From Pseudomonas protegens (GTDB lineage Bacteria > Pseudomonadota > Gammaproteobacteria > Pseudomonadales > Pseudomonadaceae): a stretch of 35,399 nt of DNA. Where the stretch lies: assembly GCF_003732485.1 (NCBI RefSeq), contig NZ_MOAK01000092.1, positions 28,678-64,076 of the forward strand, written 5' to 3'. This document shows, piece by piece, positions 1 to 8,230 of this stretch (within the stretch, counting starts at the first letter, position 1; every line of letters begins with the position of its first letter). A model generated the notes under the pieces. The model made no database searches. It had not been told where the DNA came from and saw only the letters and a list, made by a program, of their open reading frames with translations. Made by a program: the position numbers and the translations under genes.

Positions 1-449
1 TCGGAGGGCCGCGAAGAATTCGAGGCCACGTCGGTATCGCTAACAAGCTCAGACGCCCCGGAGATTTCGTTATCCTTGCCGAAGGTAGCCAACGAAACAA
101 ACGCGTAGACAAACTCTGGGTGGCGATGGACGAAGGTGCGAAGCACGCTGCTCTTCCCTGCCCCGTACTCCCCCGTAATAGCGATGTTCCTGACTTGATC
201 GTTCCTCAGACCGTTCAATAACTCACGTTCATACCGCTGTATCTTCGTAGGCTCAATGAGCACAGGGGTTAGCGGCTGGAACAGATTTTCATGAGTAGGT
301 ATGGCCAAGAACGCATATGCGGCCTTATAAGCAGCGACGACCGCGCAGGGGTATCGCTTCAGGGCGGCCAGCTTGCGGCGAGTCTCGTTGTTCCAGACGA
401 TATAGGCATGTAATGCCCGGTGATAGATGGCGCGCAAGCGAATGAACAT
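1..449 (-). CDS. YobI-like P-loop NTPase, N-terminal part (runs off the left edge)
   Basis: The minus strand is open from an ATG at 449 to the window edge, giving 149 N-terminal residues. The reading frame contains LTPVLIEP, then RNIAITGEYGAGKSS, a Walker A P-loop at about residues 88-95, then FVYAFVSLATFGK. This order (LTP motif, about 30 residues, ITGxYGxGKSS, then a SLATF-like strand) is the pattern I know from YobI-family predicted NTPases, large STAND-like ATPases often found in accessory regions. The frame is closed upstream by a TAG at 476-474, which limits the start to codons at or below 473; ATG 449 is the first ATG, and the ribosome site is not clear. The Walker B and the C-terminal part lie outside the window, so activity and partners cannot be judged. 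Family call from motif only. Confidence 0.72.
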   Translation of the reverse strand, partial: MFIRLRAIYHRALHAYIVWNNETRRKLAALKRYPCAVVAAYKAAYAFLAIPTHENLFQPLTPVLIEPTKIQRYERELLNGLRNDQVRNIAITGEYGAGKSSVLRTFVHRHPEFVYAFVSLATFGKDNEISGASELVSDTDVASNSSRPS

Positions 450-651
450 CCGTGTCTCCAAGCAGGCTGGCGGCTACCAGGCATTCATCTGCCAAAGACT
501 GAATGATCGATCTTGGGTCTGAGCGGGAAGGTGAACTTCCGGTGAGCCTGATACGAGATTTTGGATGATAGCTCACCGCCATCTTCGCCTGCGAACCCTT
601 TGTTCACCAGGCAAGAGCTAAGCCCTAGCTTACCTCTGCACGATCCGCACA

Positions 652-680
652 TTGATGGCCTGTAGCCCCACACCTATACT
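652..680 (+). promoter_or_regulatory. Predicted sigma-70 promoter of the mvaT-like gene
   Basis: TTGATG (652-657) and TATACT (675-680) are separated by exactly 17 bp and lie just upstream of the mvaT-like start at 707. A ribosome site CAGGAG at 695-700 follows. The spacing and both hexamers fit a housekeeping promoter well. The rest of 450-706 shows no gene. Confidence 0.6.
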
Positions 681-706
681 CGACGCACTATATACAGGAG
701 TATCAA

Positions 707-1072
707 ATGTCCAGACTCGCCGAATTCCGTGCCCTGGAGCAACAACTGGCTGCTCAGCTGGCCGAACTTGAGACCCTCAAAAACGATGATGGCCTTAAGC
801 GCGAAATCGAATTTGAAAAAAAACTCCGTAGCCTGCTCTCGGAGTACGGCTACAGCCTGCGCAATATCGTGTCCATTCTTGACCCACAATCTGCCAGTCG
901 ACGTGCACCAGCCGCTGTGGCTGAAAAGTCCAGCCGCAAGCCCCGTCAGCTTAAGGTCTACAAGAACCCACATACGGGCGAGCGCGTCGAGACCAAGGGT
1001 GGTAACCACAAGACCTTGAAAGAGTGGAAAAGCCAGCATGGTGCCGACGAAGTCGAGAGCTGGTTAGCGTAG
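707..1072 (+). CDS. MvaT/MvaU-family H-NS-like xenogeneic silencer
   Basis: A 121-residue protein with the two-part layout of Pseudomonas MvaT proteins. The N-terminal coiled-coil oligomerisation segment covers about residues 1-55 (rich in E, L, A, starting MSRLAEFRALEQQL). A basic linker with PRQLKVYKNP follows, then the DNA-binding motif TGERVETKGGNHKTLKEWK at about residues 86-104. The GGNHKTLK loop is the minor-groove AT-hook-like reader of this family. Known role of the family: coats AT-rich foreign DNA and represses it. Its place inside an island with AT-rich cassettes suggests an island-borne paralogue that may silence the neighbours or tune the host MvaT network. It has its own promoter, an AGGAG-type ribosome site and a terminator, so it is monocistronic. 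Which paralogue (MvaT, MvaU or an island-type copy) cannot be decided here. Confidence 0.93.
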   Translation: MSRLAEFRALEQQLAAQLAELETLKNDDGLKREIEFEKKLRSLLSEYGYSLRNIVSILDPQSASRRAPAAVAEKSSRKPRQLKVYKNPHTGERVETKGGNHKTLKEWKSQHGADEVESWLA

Positions 1073-1095
1073 TAAATCCTCATGAGCAAAGATAA

Positions 1096-1121
1096 GGGGC
1101 CTCGTAAAGGCCCCTTTTTTT
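1096..1121 (+). terminator. Rho-independent terminator of the mvaT-like gene
   Basis: GGGGCCT (1096-1102), a 5-nt loop, AGGCCCC (1108-1114), then seven T. A 7-bp perfect GC-rich stem plus a U tract, 24 bp after the stop codon. Confidence 0.92.
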
Positions 1122-1199
1122 ATTTACCTGGAACAGTGATGCCTCTCTGGGCGCTCCTACGACTCCCGCCTACTGCACGCTCCAGGTGCCCTACTCGCT

Positions 1200-1892
1200 C
1201 TAAGGCCACCGTACCAACTCCAGCTCCTTGAGCCGGATGGCCATCGCCGAGTCCGAGACACCGAATTGCTGGGCCAGTGACACTAGGTGCTGGTTGTTAA
1301 ATCGGGTGCATCGCGCCAGCGCCAGCTCACGTTCTCCCGACTCTTTCGGGGAGTAGAGAAGCCGATCCGGATTGTTGGGGTCGAGGTGATAGGCAATCAC
1401 GTCGCTGAAGCGCAATTGGCCCTTGCAGCAGAACATGAACTCGAACCGTTCCCTCACCAGTTTTTGAGGCATGAGGAAGCAGGCGGCGAAGCGATCGGCT
1501 TGTCGCTCTGCAGGTGCACGTGGTGCCTGCAGAATACTGCCGTCAAAAGCGCGGTCGCGGTGCATGACAGTGTCTTCGTGGAGCACAAGATGGCCGATCT
1601 CATGCGCGCCGGTGAAGAGCTGGACTTTGTCACCAAATTCAGTCGCGACGGCGATCTTGTTCGATTGACGGTCAATCAGGCCCGCGATACGAGTACCGGT
1701 GTTGTGCCGATTGAACTGGGTGTCTCCCAGGGTGGGATGCTCATGGTAGTCGTAGCCGCAGACCATGGCAGCGATCCGGGGGCTGCGCATCATCATTGGT
1801 GGAATATCTTGATCTGGCCACAGGTAACGGCGATCACGGTAAATCTGCATGAGCAGATCGGTCGCTGCTTTCTCGATATGGGCTTCATTCAT
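1200..1892 (-). CDS. ImmA/IrrE family zinc metallo-endopeptidase
   Basis: A 230-residue protein with the zinc motif HEIGH (about residues 97-101) followed by LVLH, and AERQADRFAACFLMP (about 128-142), which supplies the third zinc ligand E129. These are the marks of the DUF955 / COG2856 peptidases. The C-terminal LAQQFGVSDSAMAIRLKEL is the helical tail usual in this family. Family members often cleave an XRE-type repressor encoded next to them (ImmA of ICEBs1, IrrE of Deinococcus); no intact XRE gene adjoins this one. I chose the ATG at 1892 (MNEAHIEK) because homologues begin near such a sequence; an in-frame start at 1925 would add 11 residues of low plausibility. The upstream DNA carries three regularly spaced repeats that could be an operator. 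Confident of the family, not of the target. Confidence 0.9.
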   Translation of the reverse strand: MNEAHIEKAATDLLMQIYRDRRYLWPDQDIPPMMMRSPRIAAMVCGYDYHEHPTLGDTQFNRHNTGTRIAGLIDRQSNKIAVATEFGDKVQLFTGAHEIGHLVLHEDTVMHRDRAFDGSILQAPRAPAERQADRFAACFLMPQKLVRERFEFMFCCKGQLRFSDVIAYHLDPNNPDRLLYSPKESGERELALARCTRFNNQHLVSLAQQFGVSDSAMAIRLKELELVRWP

Positions 1893-1932
1893 GGCAAAAC
1901 ACCAAATGTAGGCTCTCAAGCACAATTTAGCC

Positions 1933-1970
1933 CAATATGTAGTGCTTTCAATATGTGTCTAACCCAATAT
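1933..1970. repeat. Three CAATAT iterons at 16-bp period (possible operator)
   Basis: CAATAT occurs at 1933-1938, 1949-1954 and 1965-1970, each exactly 16 bp apart. The first and third copies share a longer core (TAGCCCAATATGTAG at 1928-1942 and TAACCCAATATATAG at 1960-1974, 32 bp apart). The array sits about 40-80 bp upstream of the ImmA/IrrE start. On the minus strand a possible -35 TTGAAA and -10 TAAATT (16-bp spacer) lie within the array. Binding protein unknown. Confidence 0.5.
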
Positions 1971-2188
1971 ATAGGTTTTGCCGATGAACGGCGATCACTG
2001 TAGCGCGCCAGCTTGTTCCTCCAGCGTTTCTGAATACGCCTCGCTGATGCCCTGAGGGCACACTAACGACCCCTGGTTAGGCCACACCCCGCGGTGAACC
2101 CCATTGCGAATATGATGGGCTACGCGGCTGCATCGAACAGCGGATAGCGCCTATGCCGGGTGTCTGGTGCCTCCACCTGTACTGAATC

Positions 2189-3157
2189 TCAGCCCCTCAA
2201 AGGCCCCAAGTCAATTGCCAGGCAACGAAGGTCAGTGACCTCGGCAACCATGGTGTTGCTGGCGTCATGATGTGTGAATGTTCCCAAGAAATAGACGGTG
2301 AAGTACCTCACTAACCGCGCCTGCTCGATAAGCTCATTCACATAGCGCCTCGATCGGTGCCGAGTCATCACTTCATCTGAGACGTGGAGGAAGGCGCCCT
2401 TATCCGCGACCTTGTCAAAGAAACTGAATACGAAACCAGCCCCATCCCTCCGCTCAATGCGTCCTCCGCCGTTGTAGACGTACCCTGCAGTATCAGGCCT
2501 GGCCCAAACTACCTTTTTGAAGTACGAACGCAGCGGTATCACACCACGCCCTGCTATGTTGATGGTCACCTCGGGGAAGAGGTCTTTGAGGGTCTCGCGG
2601 GTCTCCTGGTAGTAATCCACGAGTTCTCGAAGATCACCGGTACTATGGTTCCGATTTTTTCGGCTACCTTCTGCGTCACCACCGCCCCGCCGACGATAAT
2701 GCTCCGCCTCGTCGACGTTACCTGGGGCGACTCGAGGTGTACGTACTATGGGTTCTTCTAGTTGTGTCGGCGGAACAAAGATATCGATGACCGAGGTGAG
2801 TTGGCGTTTAGCCAAACGGGTGCGTGTCTGCAACTCCGTTTCTCCTGGCAATGCTGCATCGCTCCCCTCGTCCTCATCGGGCAGCACCCACTCGCACTCC
2901 GCATGATGGGCATAGTGCTCGTTGTCCTTGTAGTGCGGGGATTTGACGCGCGCTCTTTCGGTCGGATGGATGTCGTAATTGACGGCTGTGATTTTAGGCG
3001 CCGGCTTGAGAGCCCTGCACTCGGGCGATGAGCATTGAAACAGAAAACGGCTGCGTGGCTGGTTTTGATTGAAGTAAGCCTGGCGTGCACCGCCTATGGT
3101 TAACTCCTTGCCCAACTCCACACAGTATGCCCGGGTGATCCTTCGCTTGGTTCGCAT
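2189..3157 (-). CDS. Unknown protein with an N-terminal Cys/His (zinc-like) cluster
   Basis: I do not recognise this 322-residue protein. Near the N terminus it has C42 and C47 (FQCSSPEC), then about 28 residues later H75, H81, H84, H85 and C88 (HYKDNEHYAHHAEC). This spacing could bind zinc and recalls the C..C/H..H..C N-terminal modules of CoiA-like and related nuclease-associated proteins. The middle (about 130-175) is acidic then Arg/Gly-rich and probably disordered. The C-terminal half (about 180-320) has mixed alpha/beta character with GRGVIPLRSYFKK and an FSFFDK strand; no catalytic motif is clear. The first codon of the longest frame is TTG at 3169; I prefer the ATG at 3157. It is followed on the minus strand by the ImmA gene and preceded by a strong inverted repeat. 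No function proposed. Confidence 0.7.
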   Translation of the reverse strand: MRTKRRITRAYCVELGKELTIGGARQAYFNQNQPRSRFLFQCSSPECRALKPAPKITAVNYDIHPTERARVKSPHYKDNEHYAHHAECEWVLPDEDEGSDAALPGETELQTRTRLAKRQLTSVIDIFVPPTQLEEPIVRTPRVAPGNVDEAEHYRRRGGGDAEGSRKNRNHSTGDLRELVDYYQETRETLKDLFPEVTINIAGRGVIPLRSYFKKVVWARPDTAGYVYNGGGRIERRDGAGFVFSFFDKVADKGAFLHVSDEVMTRHRSRRYVNELIEQARLVRYFTVYFLGTFTHHDASNTMVAEVTDLRCLAIDLGPLRG

Positions 3158-3206
3158 CGGCAGTCTCAACCAAAAAACTCGAGACTAGCGTGCTCGGCGT
3201 CGAGCG

Positions 3207-3243
3207 CCAAGGTCTGAGCTAGAGCTGTTAGCTAAGACCTTGG
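3207..3243. promoter_or_regulatory. Long inverted repeat between two minus-strand genes
   Basis: CCAAGGTCT (3207-3215), AGCTA (3217-3221), a 7-nt loop, TAGCT (3229-3233) and AGACCTTGG (3235-3243). This gives 14 paired bases with one G/A mismatch. It lies after the 3320-4024 gene and before the 2189-3157 gene in the minus direction. No U tract follows on either strand, so it may be an operator, a processing hairpin or a weak terminator. Confidence 0.5.
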
Positions 3244-3319
3244 TCTAACAAAGAGTCATCAGGAAAGTGGCGTGGGCCACGGGCCTTGCGGGTTGCTGAT
3301 TAGCTGAATCCGTGACCGC

Positions 3320-4024
3320 TTAACCCATTCCTGGCCCGCTAAACCCGCCCGGTTTGGGCTTGGACTTAGGTTTTGGGGGCTCGTAGTTTGTTGAGTCCAG
3401 CCAATTTTTCAAATCGCCCACCGAGGTAAACTCCATCATGAGTAATTCGCCCCCGTCAGGGTGGTCAACAATCAGCTCGATCCCAGACTCGCCATTGTCT
3501 TCCAGGCTCAACAGCCAGTCGGTGTAGCGCTCAAAGGTAACAAAATCGGTTCCGATATTGCCTGAGAAAAAATCCTCAACTAGATGCTTTGCCTCGAGCA
3601 TCGGGCCATTATTTGGATGCGTCTCAACGAGTCCAGATTCCTGACCGAAGATGTACTGATTACAAACTTCAGAGTAGTAGGCGTTAAAATTCACTCCGCG
3701 TCTAAATGAGTTGATCTCCTTTGCTTCAGACCAAGCCACATAGTGACACTCTAAGCTCAAGCTCCTCCAGCCCTCTTCTACATCCAGTAGTTGGCAGAGC
3801 TTGAGGCGTCTCCACTTTCGGACTTCATGCTCGATATCCGATTTTTCGTATTTGAATTCAACCATGAGTATTTTGGTATGGTTGGTGAACAAATAGTCTG
3901 CACCTAGAACAGTATCTTGCCCGTCTAGAGAGCAGCGAGTGACCTGTCGACCAAAGTCCGACGCACGTCGCTCCATATATTTGGAAAAGGCGTCAATTAC
4001 GGATTGCTCGTGTCTTTTTTTCAC
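3320..4024 (-). CDS. Unknown protein with a PD-(D/E)XK-nuclease-like N-terminal motif
   Basis: A 234-residue protein starting at GTG 4024, with AGGA 5-6 bases upstream supporting that start. The segment GADYLFTNHTKILMVEFKYE (about residues 41-60) places D43, then E56-F-K58 on the next strand: the D...ExK signature of the PD-(D/E)XK fold. Preceding residues (VIDAFSKYMERRASD) fit the usual N-terminal helix carrying a conserved acid. The C terminus is a Pro/Lys/Gly-rich tail (PKPKSKPKPGGFSG) likely to be disordered. I know no named family for it. In this setting it could be a nuclease effector or a structural cousin that has lost cleavage. Its DNA is somewhat AT-richer than the neighbours. No partner gene is tightly linked: 364 bp separate it from the helicase upstream. 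Confidence 0.65.
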   Translation of the reverse strand: MKKRHEQSVIDAFSKYMERRASDFGRQVTRCSLDGQDTVLGADYLFTNHTKILMVEFKYEKSDIEHEVRKWRRLKLCQLLDVEEGWRSLSLECHYVAWSEAKEINSFRRGVNFNAYYSEVCNQYIFGQESGLVETHPNNGPMLEAKHLVEDFFSGNIGTDFVTFERYTDWLLSLEDNGESGIELIVDHPDGGELLMMEFTSVGDLKNWLDSTNYEPPKPKSKPKPGGFSGPGMG

Positions 4025-4388
4025 TATGTTCCTGCATTGGTCATCAATTAAATTCGCACAGCCATGGGATGCCCACTAGCCAAGCTGGGGAGCTTTAGCT
4101 CGCTGTTCTAGCAAGGAACAGCCCATGACCGAAATCGTTTGTGCTTCCGAGTTCTGCTCAGTTTGCTAGAGCGAAGTCAAGTCGATTGACCTGAATGCTT
4201 CGATCGTCAGTGGCGTGTCCTTATCGTGGCTGGAGTGTTGATCTGACACTGCTGTTCCCTGAATCATTGCTGGCTCGCGATAGCTAACTGACATCGCATG
4301 AAAAAATACCCGAACCTTGCGTTCTAGAGGTCAACTAGAGATTATTCGAGCAGAAATGCGCGCCGGCGACCTATTGATCTATGAGCTA
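4025..4388. other. Intergenic stretch with no recognised feature
   Basis: I see no convincing gene, tRNA or repeat in this stretch. It follows the end of the Gabija-like operon, but no clear intrinsic terminator was found. Confidence 0.5.
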
Positions 4389-5807
4389 CTACCTGCGAGG
4401 CATGAGGATGGGTGTCTCCGAGCAGATGACCAGCTTCTTCGCTCCTCGGGTCATTGCCACATAGAGATTATTGGCATCCATCTGGCTGGGGTTCAGGATC
4501 ACGGCGATATCCGATTCCAAGCCTTTGAGCAGAAGCGTGCTGCCCACAGCACGACGGGACAATGGCCGACCTAAAATCCGGTTCCGCTCACGCACCTGCA
4601 AGGCTGCATCTCTCAACGAATGCGTACCGGCCGCGGCCATTCGCAGGGCGCTCAAGCACGCCCGGAAGACCTCAGGCCTGTAAACGTGCGTACCAGGCTG
4701 GGCTCCGAAACTCTCAAGCAAACATGCTGCAGCAGCAAGGTCTGGGCTTTGATAGAAATCCACAGCGCTCTGTTCAATGGCAGTCGGCGCAGTGCGGTTA
4801 CGCCCACCAATGATAATTGCTACTCGGCCCATGAGGGCTGCTGCGCCAACACCTGTCATTACGCTTGCGGCCAGATTTACGAGTTGATCCAGCGCCTGAT
4901 CGGACATAGCGTCAAAGGATCGGGCGAAGCTAATCAATTCGCTAAGCTCGACATTCTCAACCGCGGTGGCCCCCGGTGTCTGACTGGACAAGCGGAAGCG
5001 GCTGCCGGGGTTTGTCGAGTCGCCGATGATAAGGGCTGACTCGCCATCCCTGATCCGAATCAAGGCTGCATTGCGCCGCTGAGCGTCTGCACTTTCAGGT
5101 CGGATCGCAATCCACTCGACTTCCTGTGGAGTAGTGCGGAGGTCGATCCCCTCTCCTGCTGCCAAAGGCCTGCGGAGCTCGAGTAGCCATCGTCCCAAAT
5201 GCTCGGTATTGGCGCGGCGCCAACGCCAGGGGGTGTCCAGGGCTCCGACCGCAGGAAAATGCGGGATGACATCAGCCTGCCAGTTCACCAATGGATTTCC
5301 GCGGAAACCGAAAATCGCCTGCATGGGATCGCCAAGGACATAGGTCGGAACATTCTGGGCAAGCCAGGCGACGATCACGTGCTGGGACTGATTGCAGTCT
5401 TGATATTCATCAACCAGCAGGTGTGAGTAGCTCGCCCGAATCACGGCGCTAATGTGACCGCTCTGCAATAGCAGCCCTGCGGCATTGCGAATGGCTGGGT
5501 AGTCATGCGCGCGGTTTTCCAGCAAGAGAATTGCAGGGTCGTGCCCGCTGCGCGCCGGGAATTTACTGATCAATCTCATCGCGAAGCCGTCCAGCGTGGC
5601 AACTTGGTACTTCGAGGTTAGGATGTGCGCCCTCTGAAGTCGGGCACGAAGCGCCGCTACCCCTGCGTTCGTGTGAGTCAGAATCAGTATCGGCTTGGCA
5701 TCGATGTGAGTGGTCAGGGTGTCAGCGATCAGCTGGGTTTTCCCACAGCCTGCAGGTGCCGTCACGGAACCTCGCGGGAAGGAAAAAAGATCTATTTCAG
5801 CCGGCAT
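4389..5807 (-). CDS. UvrD/Rep-like superfamily 1 helicase (GajB-like)
   Basis: A 472-residue SF1A helicase-like protein. Visible motifs: Walker A APAGCGKT (17-24), motif Ia LTHTNAG (43-49), motif II LLVDEYQD (130-137), motif III VLGDPMQAIFGFRG (157-170), motif V-like LLLKGLESD and motif VI LYVAMTRG (about 448-455). At 472 residues it is much shorter than UvrD (about 720) and close to the roughly 494-residue GajB of Bacillus cereus Gabija. The start is ATG 5807, because AAGGAG lies just upstream and this ATG overlaps the TGA of the OLD reading frame by 11 bases, a translational-coupling layout. The in-frame extension to 5891 encodes only an artefact of the overlapping OLD frame. The gene looks intact although its nuclease partner is broken. 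Family confident; membership of Gabija inferred from the pair. Confidence 0.85.
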   Translation of the reverse strand: MPAEIDLFSFPRGSVTAPAGCGKTQLIADTLTTHIDAKPILILTHTNAGVAALRARLQRAHILTSKYQVATLDGFAMRLISKFPARSGHDPAILLLENRAHDYPAIRNAAGLLLQSGHISAVIRASYSHLLVDEYQDCNQSQHVIVAWLAQNVPTYVLGDPMQAIFGFRGNPLVNWQADVIPHFPAVGALDTPWRWRRANTEHLGRWLLELRRPLAAGEGIDLRTTPQEVEWIAIRPESADAQRRNAALIRIRDGESALIIGDSTNPGSRFRLSSQTPGATAVENVELSELISFARSFDAMSDQALDQLVNLAASVMTGVGAAALMGRVAIIIGGRNRTAPTAIEQSAVDFYQSPDLAAAACLLESFGAQPGTHVYRPEVFRACLSALRMAAAGTHSLRDAALQVRERNRILGRPLSRRAVGSTLLLKGLESDIAVILNPSQMDANNLYVAMTRGAKKLVICSETPILMPRR

Positions 5808-7319
5808 GCACCCACTCCTTGATACCGCTGATGATTTGTTGGAAGCCTCCTGCGGCCGTGAGCAGATTCGGGCCGATGATGTCCTTGGCAATGGCCTGGT
5901 AGGTCGTTACTGATTTGTACCAGCCCTTTGAGCGGATCCGTGACGCGACGCCAAGCAGGACTCGGGTCTCAGCAGGATAGGGATTCCCTGCGGCACGATG
6001 CTCCTGGATGGCCGTTTGTCCGCGTCGACAAGCAGGAGCACTCGGTAACCGAGACCTAGTAATGCGGAACCACGGTTGTAGATATTATCCGTAGTACCGC
6101 CCCCGGCGTTTACATAGGCACAACCCTTGGCTAGAAACGAATCATTGTTGGCGGAGCTCCAGAACTGGTCGAGCCCTCTAACCAGACCGACTTCGCTGGC
6201 CCCCTCACACACGATGACTTGCTTCGCCAGAAAGGCCTCAGGGTCAGCGCGCAGGGTGCTCTGTACGTCGTTGCCGGTGCCGGCAACCAATATCAGGTGG
6301 CGGTCAGCCACTTTGCGCACAACATATAGCTGATCACCCGAGAGCTCGCGCAGGGCGACAGGAGAATGTGTAGTAATGAAAACCTGCAGTGGTTGCTCTG
6401 GATCCTTGGCACCCATGGAGTCGAGGAACCGTACCAGTCGGTGAGGCTCAAGTCCGTACTCAACCTCATCCACTAGAGCAATGGTTGCGGCGTCGGCAGC
6501 CATGCGCTGGAGGCCCGCAACCAGCAAGCGTGAGGAACCTGTACCAAGAGATCGAAGCGGTATGCCTGCACTATCATGCAGCGCAATGGCACCATCGCCG
6601 ATTGAAACTGCATGGGCATCTAGCAGAGCTTGTGCGCCCTCGCCCACAGGAACGCCAAGGTACCGTGATGTCCTATTCACGATGTCCAGAGGGTGACGAA
6701 GTTGAGCGGAGGCCTGGGCACCGAAGTTCTCCCGGGCTTGCCTGGCCGCGCCCGCCAAGGCACCACTCAGCTCCGGCCGCTCTTCGGTCAAGCGGTTTAG
6801 GATCGAGTTACGGCTCCAGGAGAGGTTCGTGCTGGCGAAACTGCCGATTCGCGCCGGCGCAATTCGAGCGCGATCCTTCCACACCAGACTTCTCTCTGTA
6901 CCCACTTGAGCGGCGCGATCTGAATAAAGCATCCACGTCGGTTCAAGATCGCTATTGACCTGCAGCCTCAGGGTCAGAACAGTTTCAAGCCCCGTCCCTG
7001 GCTCGTCTTCCACCATTCCTGTCTGGAGATTAATCCCTCGAAGAAAATCACCGTAGGCTTCCAGATTTATCATCTCATCAGGCAAGCATCCCAGCGTGAC
7101 GGAGATCGTGATAGGCACATTGACGTTCAGGTTGTAAAAGTCGGTGTCGCTGAACGACACACTGCGCCGTGCGCTGAGACAGTAATCGATGGCATCCAGG
7201 ATACTCGATTTACCGCTGTCTCCTGGGCCAATCAGGCAGTTGACACCGTTGGACGGTGCCCAATCGAGGGCTTGAATGGCCCTGAAGTTACGGATCTCGA
7301 GCTTTCGTATTCTGACCAT
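5797..7319 (-). pseudogene. OLD-family ATP-dependent nuclease (GajA-like), disrupted
   Basis: The ABC-type ATPase part is complete: Walker A GPGDSGKSS (31-39), signature LGTGSS (258-263), Walker B LVDEVEYGLEP (282-292) and the switch TTHSP (316-320). A TOPRIM domain follows, with E372 in VCEGASE and the DAD pair at 432-434. The frame then ends at residue 470 in a non-homologous tail (stop at 5907). A different frame, read to a TGA at 5797-5799, encodes RVLLGVASRIRSKGWYKS then a GPNLLTAAGGF end, the expected OLD C terminus. In OLD proteins I expect some 70 or more residues between the DxD strand and the GWxKS motif; only about 40 are present. So an out-of-frame internal deletion near 5970-6010 is the likeliest cause. 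The TOPRIM core is damaged, so nuclease activity is probably lost. The GajA-type identity rests on the adjoining helicase. Confidence 0.8.
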
Positions 7320-7962
7320 GGATATCGCCTCCTTGCGCCCCGTCTCTGCGGGCCTGATTGGCGATAGTAGCGCTATGGCAGCATCCCCGCAAAAGTGGCG
7401 ATGCGCCCTTCTCCCATCACTTCCTTCTAATGAAATCCTGATGAAGCGTTGACTACGTGCTACCTAAGTCCTAATGGCCGAGTAACGCCTGGGGAAACTA
7501 ACGGATGCTGTTTTTGAAAATTTGACGTGTTTGTTTGTAGTCAAAGCGTAAGCGCAGCCAAAGGCTGCGAAGAAGGCGATTCCCCCCCCTAGCCCTTGCG
7601 GGGCTACGCAGGAGCAAGCTAGGCGACAGAGACCAGATCTTGAAACCGCTCAAAAGCGAAAGCGAATCGGCAAAACCGTGTGTGAACCATGCAGATCATC
7701 TGCGCCTGCACACCACTCGCTTTTTTCTTGCCCTCAAATATAGAACTCCGTCTCGCGAAAAAAATTTCAAGGATGCATGCGGGAAAAGAGTTCAAATACA
7801 GATAAAACCACTAAAAGTATGGGTTTAATCAGTGGAAAAAACTGACTTTGTTGGCCGCTGGACACGAGCGCATCTCCAGCAAGGGGGGGTATCGGGATGT
7901 CAGGAATGAGCATCTGCTGTACCCAGTATGATCCCTCAGGTTAGTCGGCGAGTTGAGTGCCT
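7320..7962. other. Intergenic stretch with hairpins, no gene seen
   Basis: No supported gene. A perfect hairpin CGCAGCC-AAA-GGCTGCG lies at 7553-7569, and near 7590-7607 a short inverted repeat TAGCCC/GGGCTA. These resemble the GC-rich repetitive intergenic palindromes common in Pseudomonas, but I cannot assign them to a REP class. A 62-codon plus-strand frame at 7640-7828 has no ribosome site and is not supported. Confidence 0.4.
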
Positions 7963-8183
7963 ATGGCAATCTCTGATGCTCTACGTCGGGTCTTCCGCTG
8001 CAACAGATGTGCGTGGGCCCTTCCACTTCTCCTTGGCCAGGAGCATCAGTGTCGCTCGAAACAGGATTCGCCACTGTGCTGACGACAAGCTGATAGCCAT
8101 CAGTGAGGCGATAGGGGTGAGTCCTCTGACACTGTTCACATTGACGCTTAGCGTGGAGAGCGGCCAACCTTTTGATACAGCTA
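7963..8183 (+). pseudogene. Decayed XRE-family (helix-turn-helix) regulator
   Basis: Three frames together spell one small Pseudomonas XRE-type repressor. From the ATG at 7963, frame one reads MAISDALRRVFR. A second frame gives SVSLETGF, matching the recognition-helix region usually read as YxSxLExG. A third frame gives DKLIAISEAIGVSPLTLFTL then SVESGQ, the typical C-terminal helices of such regulators. At least two frameshifts and lost core sequence make the gene non-functional. The original 3' end is unclear, and the remnant runs up to the end of the convergent HEPN gene. Recognition is by motif only. Confidence 0.6.
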
Positions 8184-8230
8184 CGCATCATCACGGCCGA
8201 CAGAAATCTTTCTGCCCCGCCACGCTGACC

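Noticed and set aside
3207..3243. Reading the inverted repeat as a CRISPR unit or terminator
   Set aside because: There is a single copy and no U tract; listed as a possible regulatory hairpin only.
7640..7828. 62-codon plus-strand frame
   Set aside because: No ribosome site, basic low-information sequence, and no neighbours.
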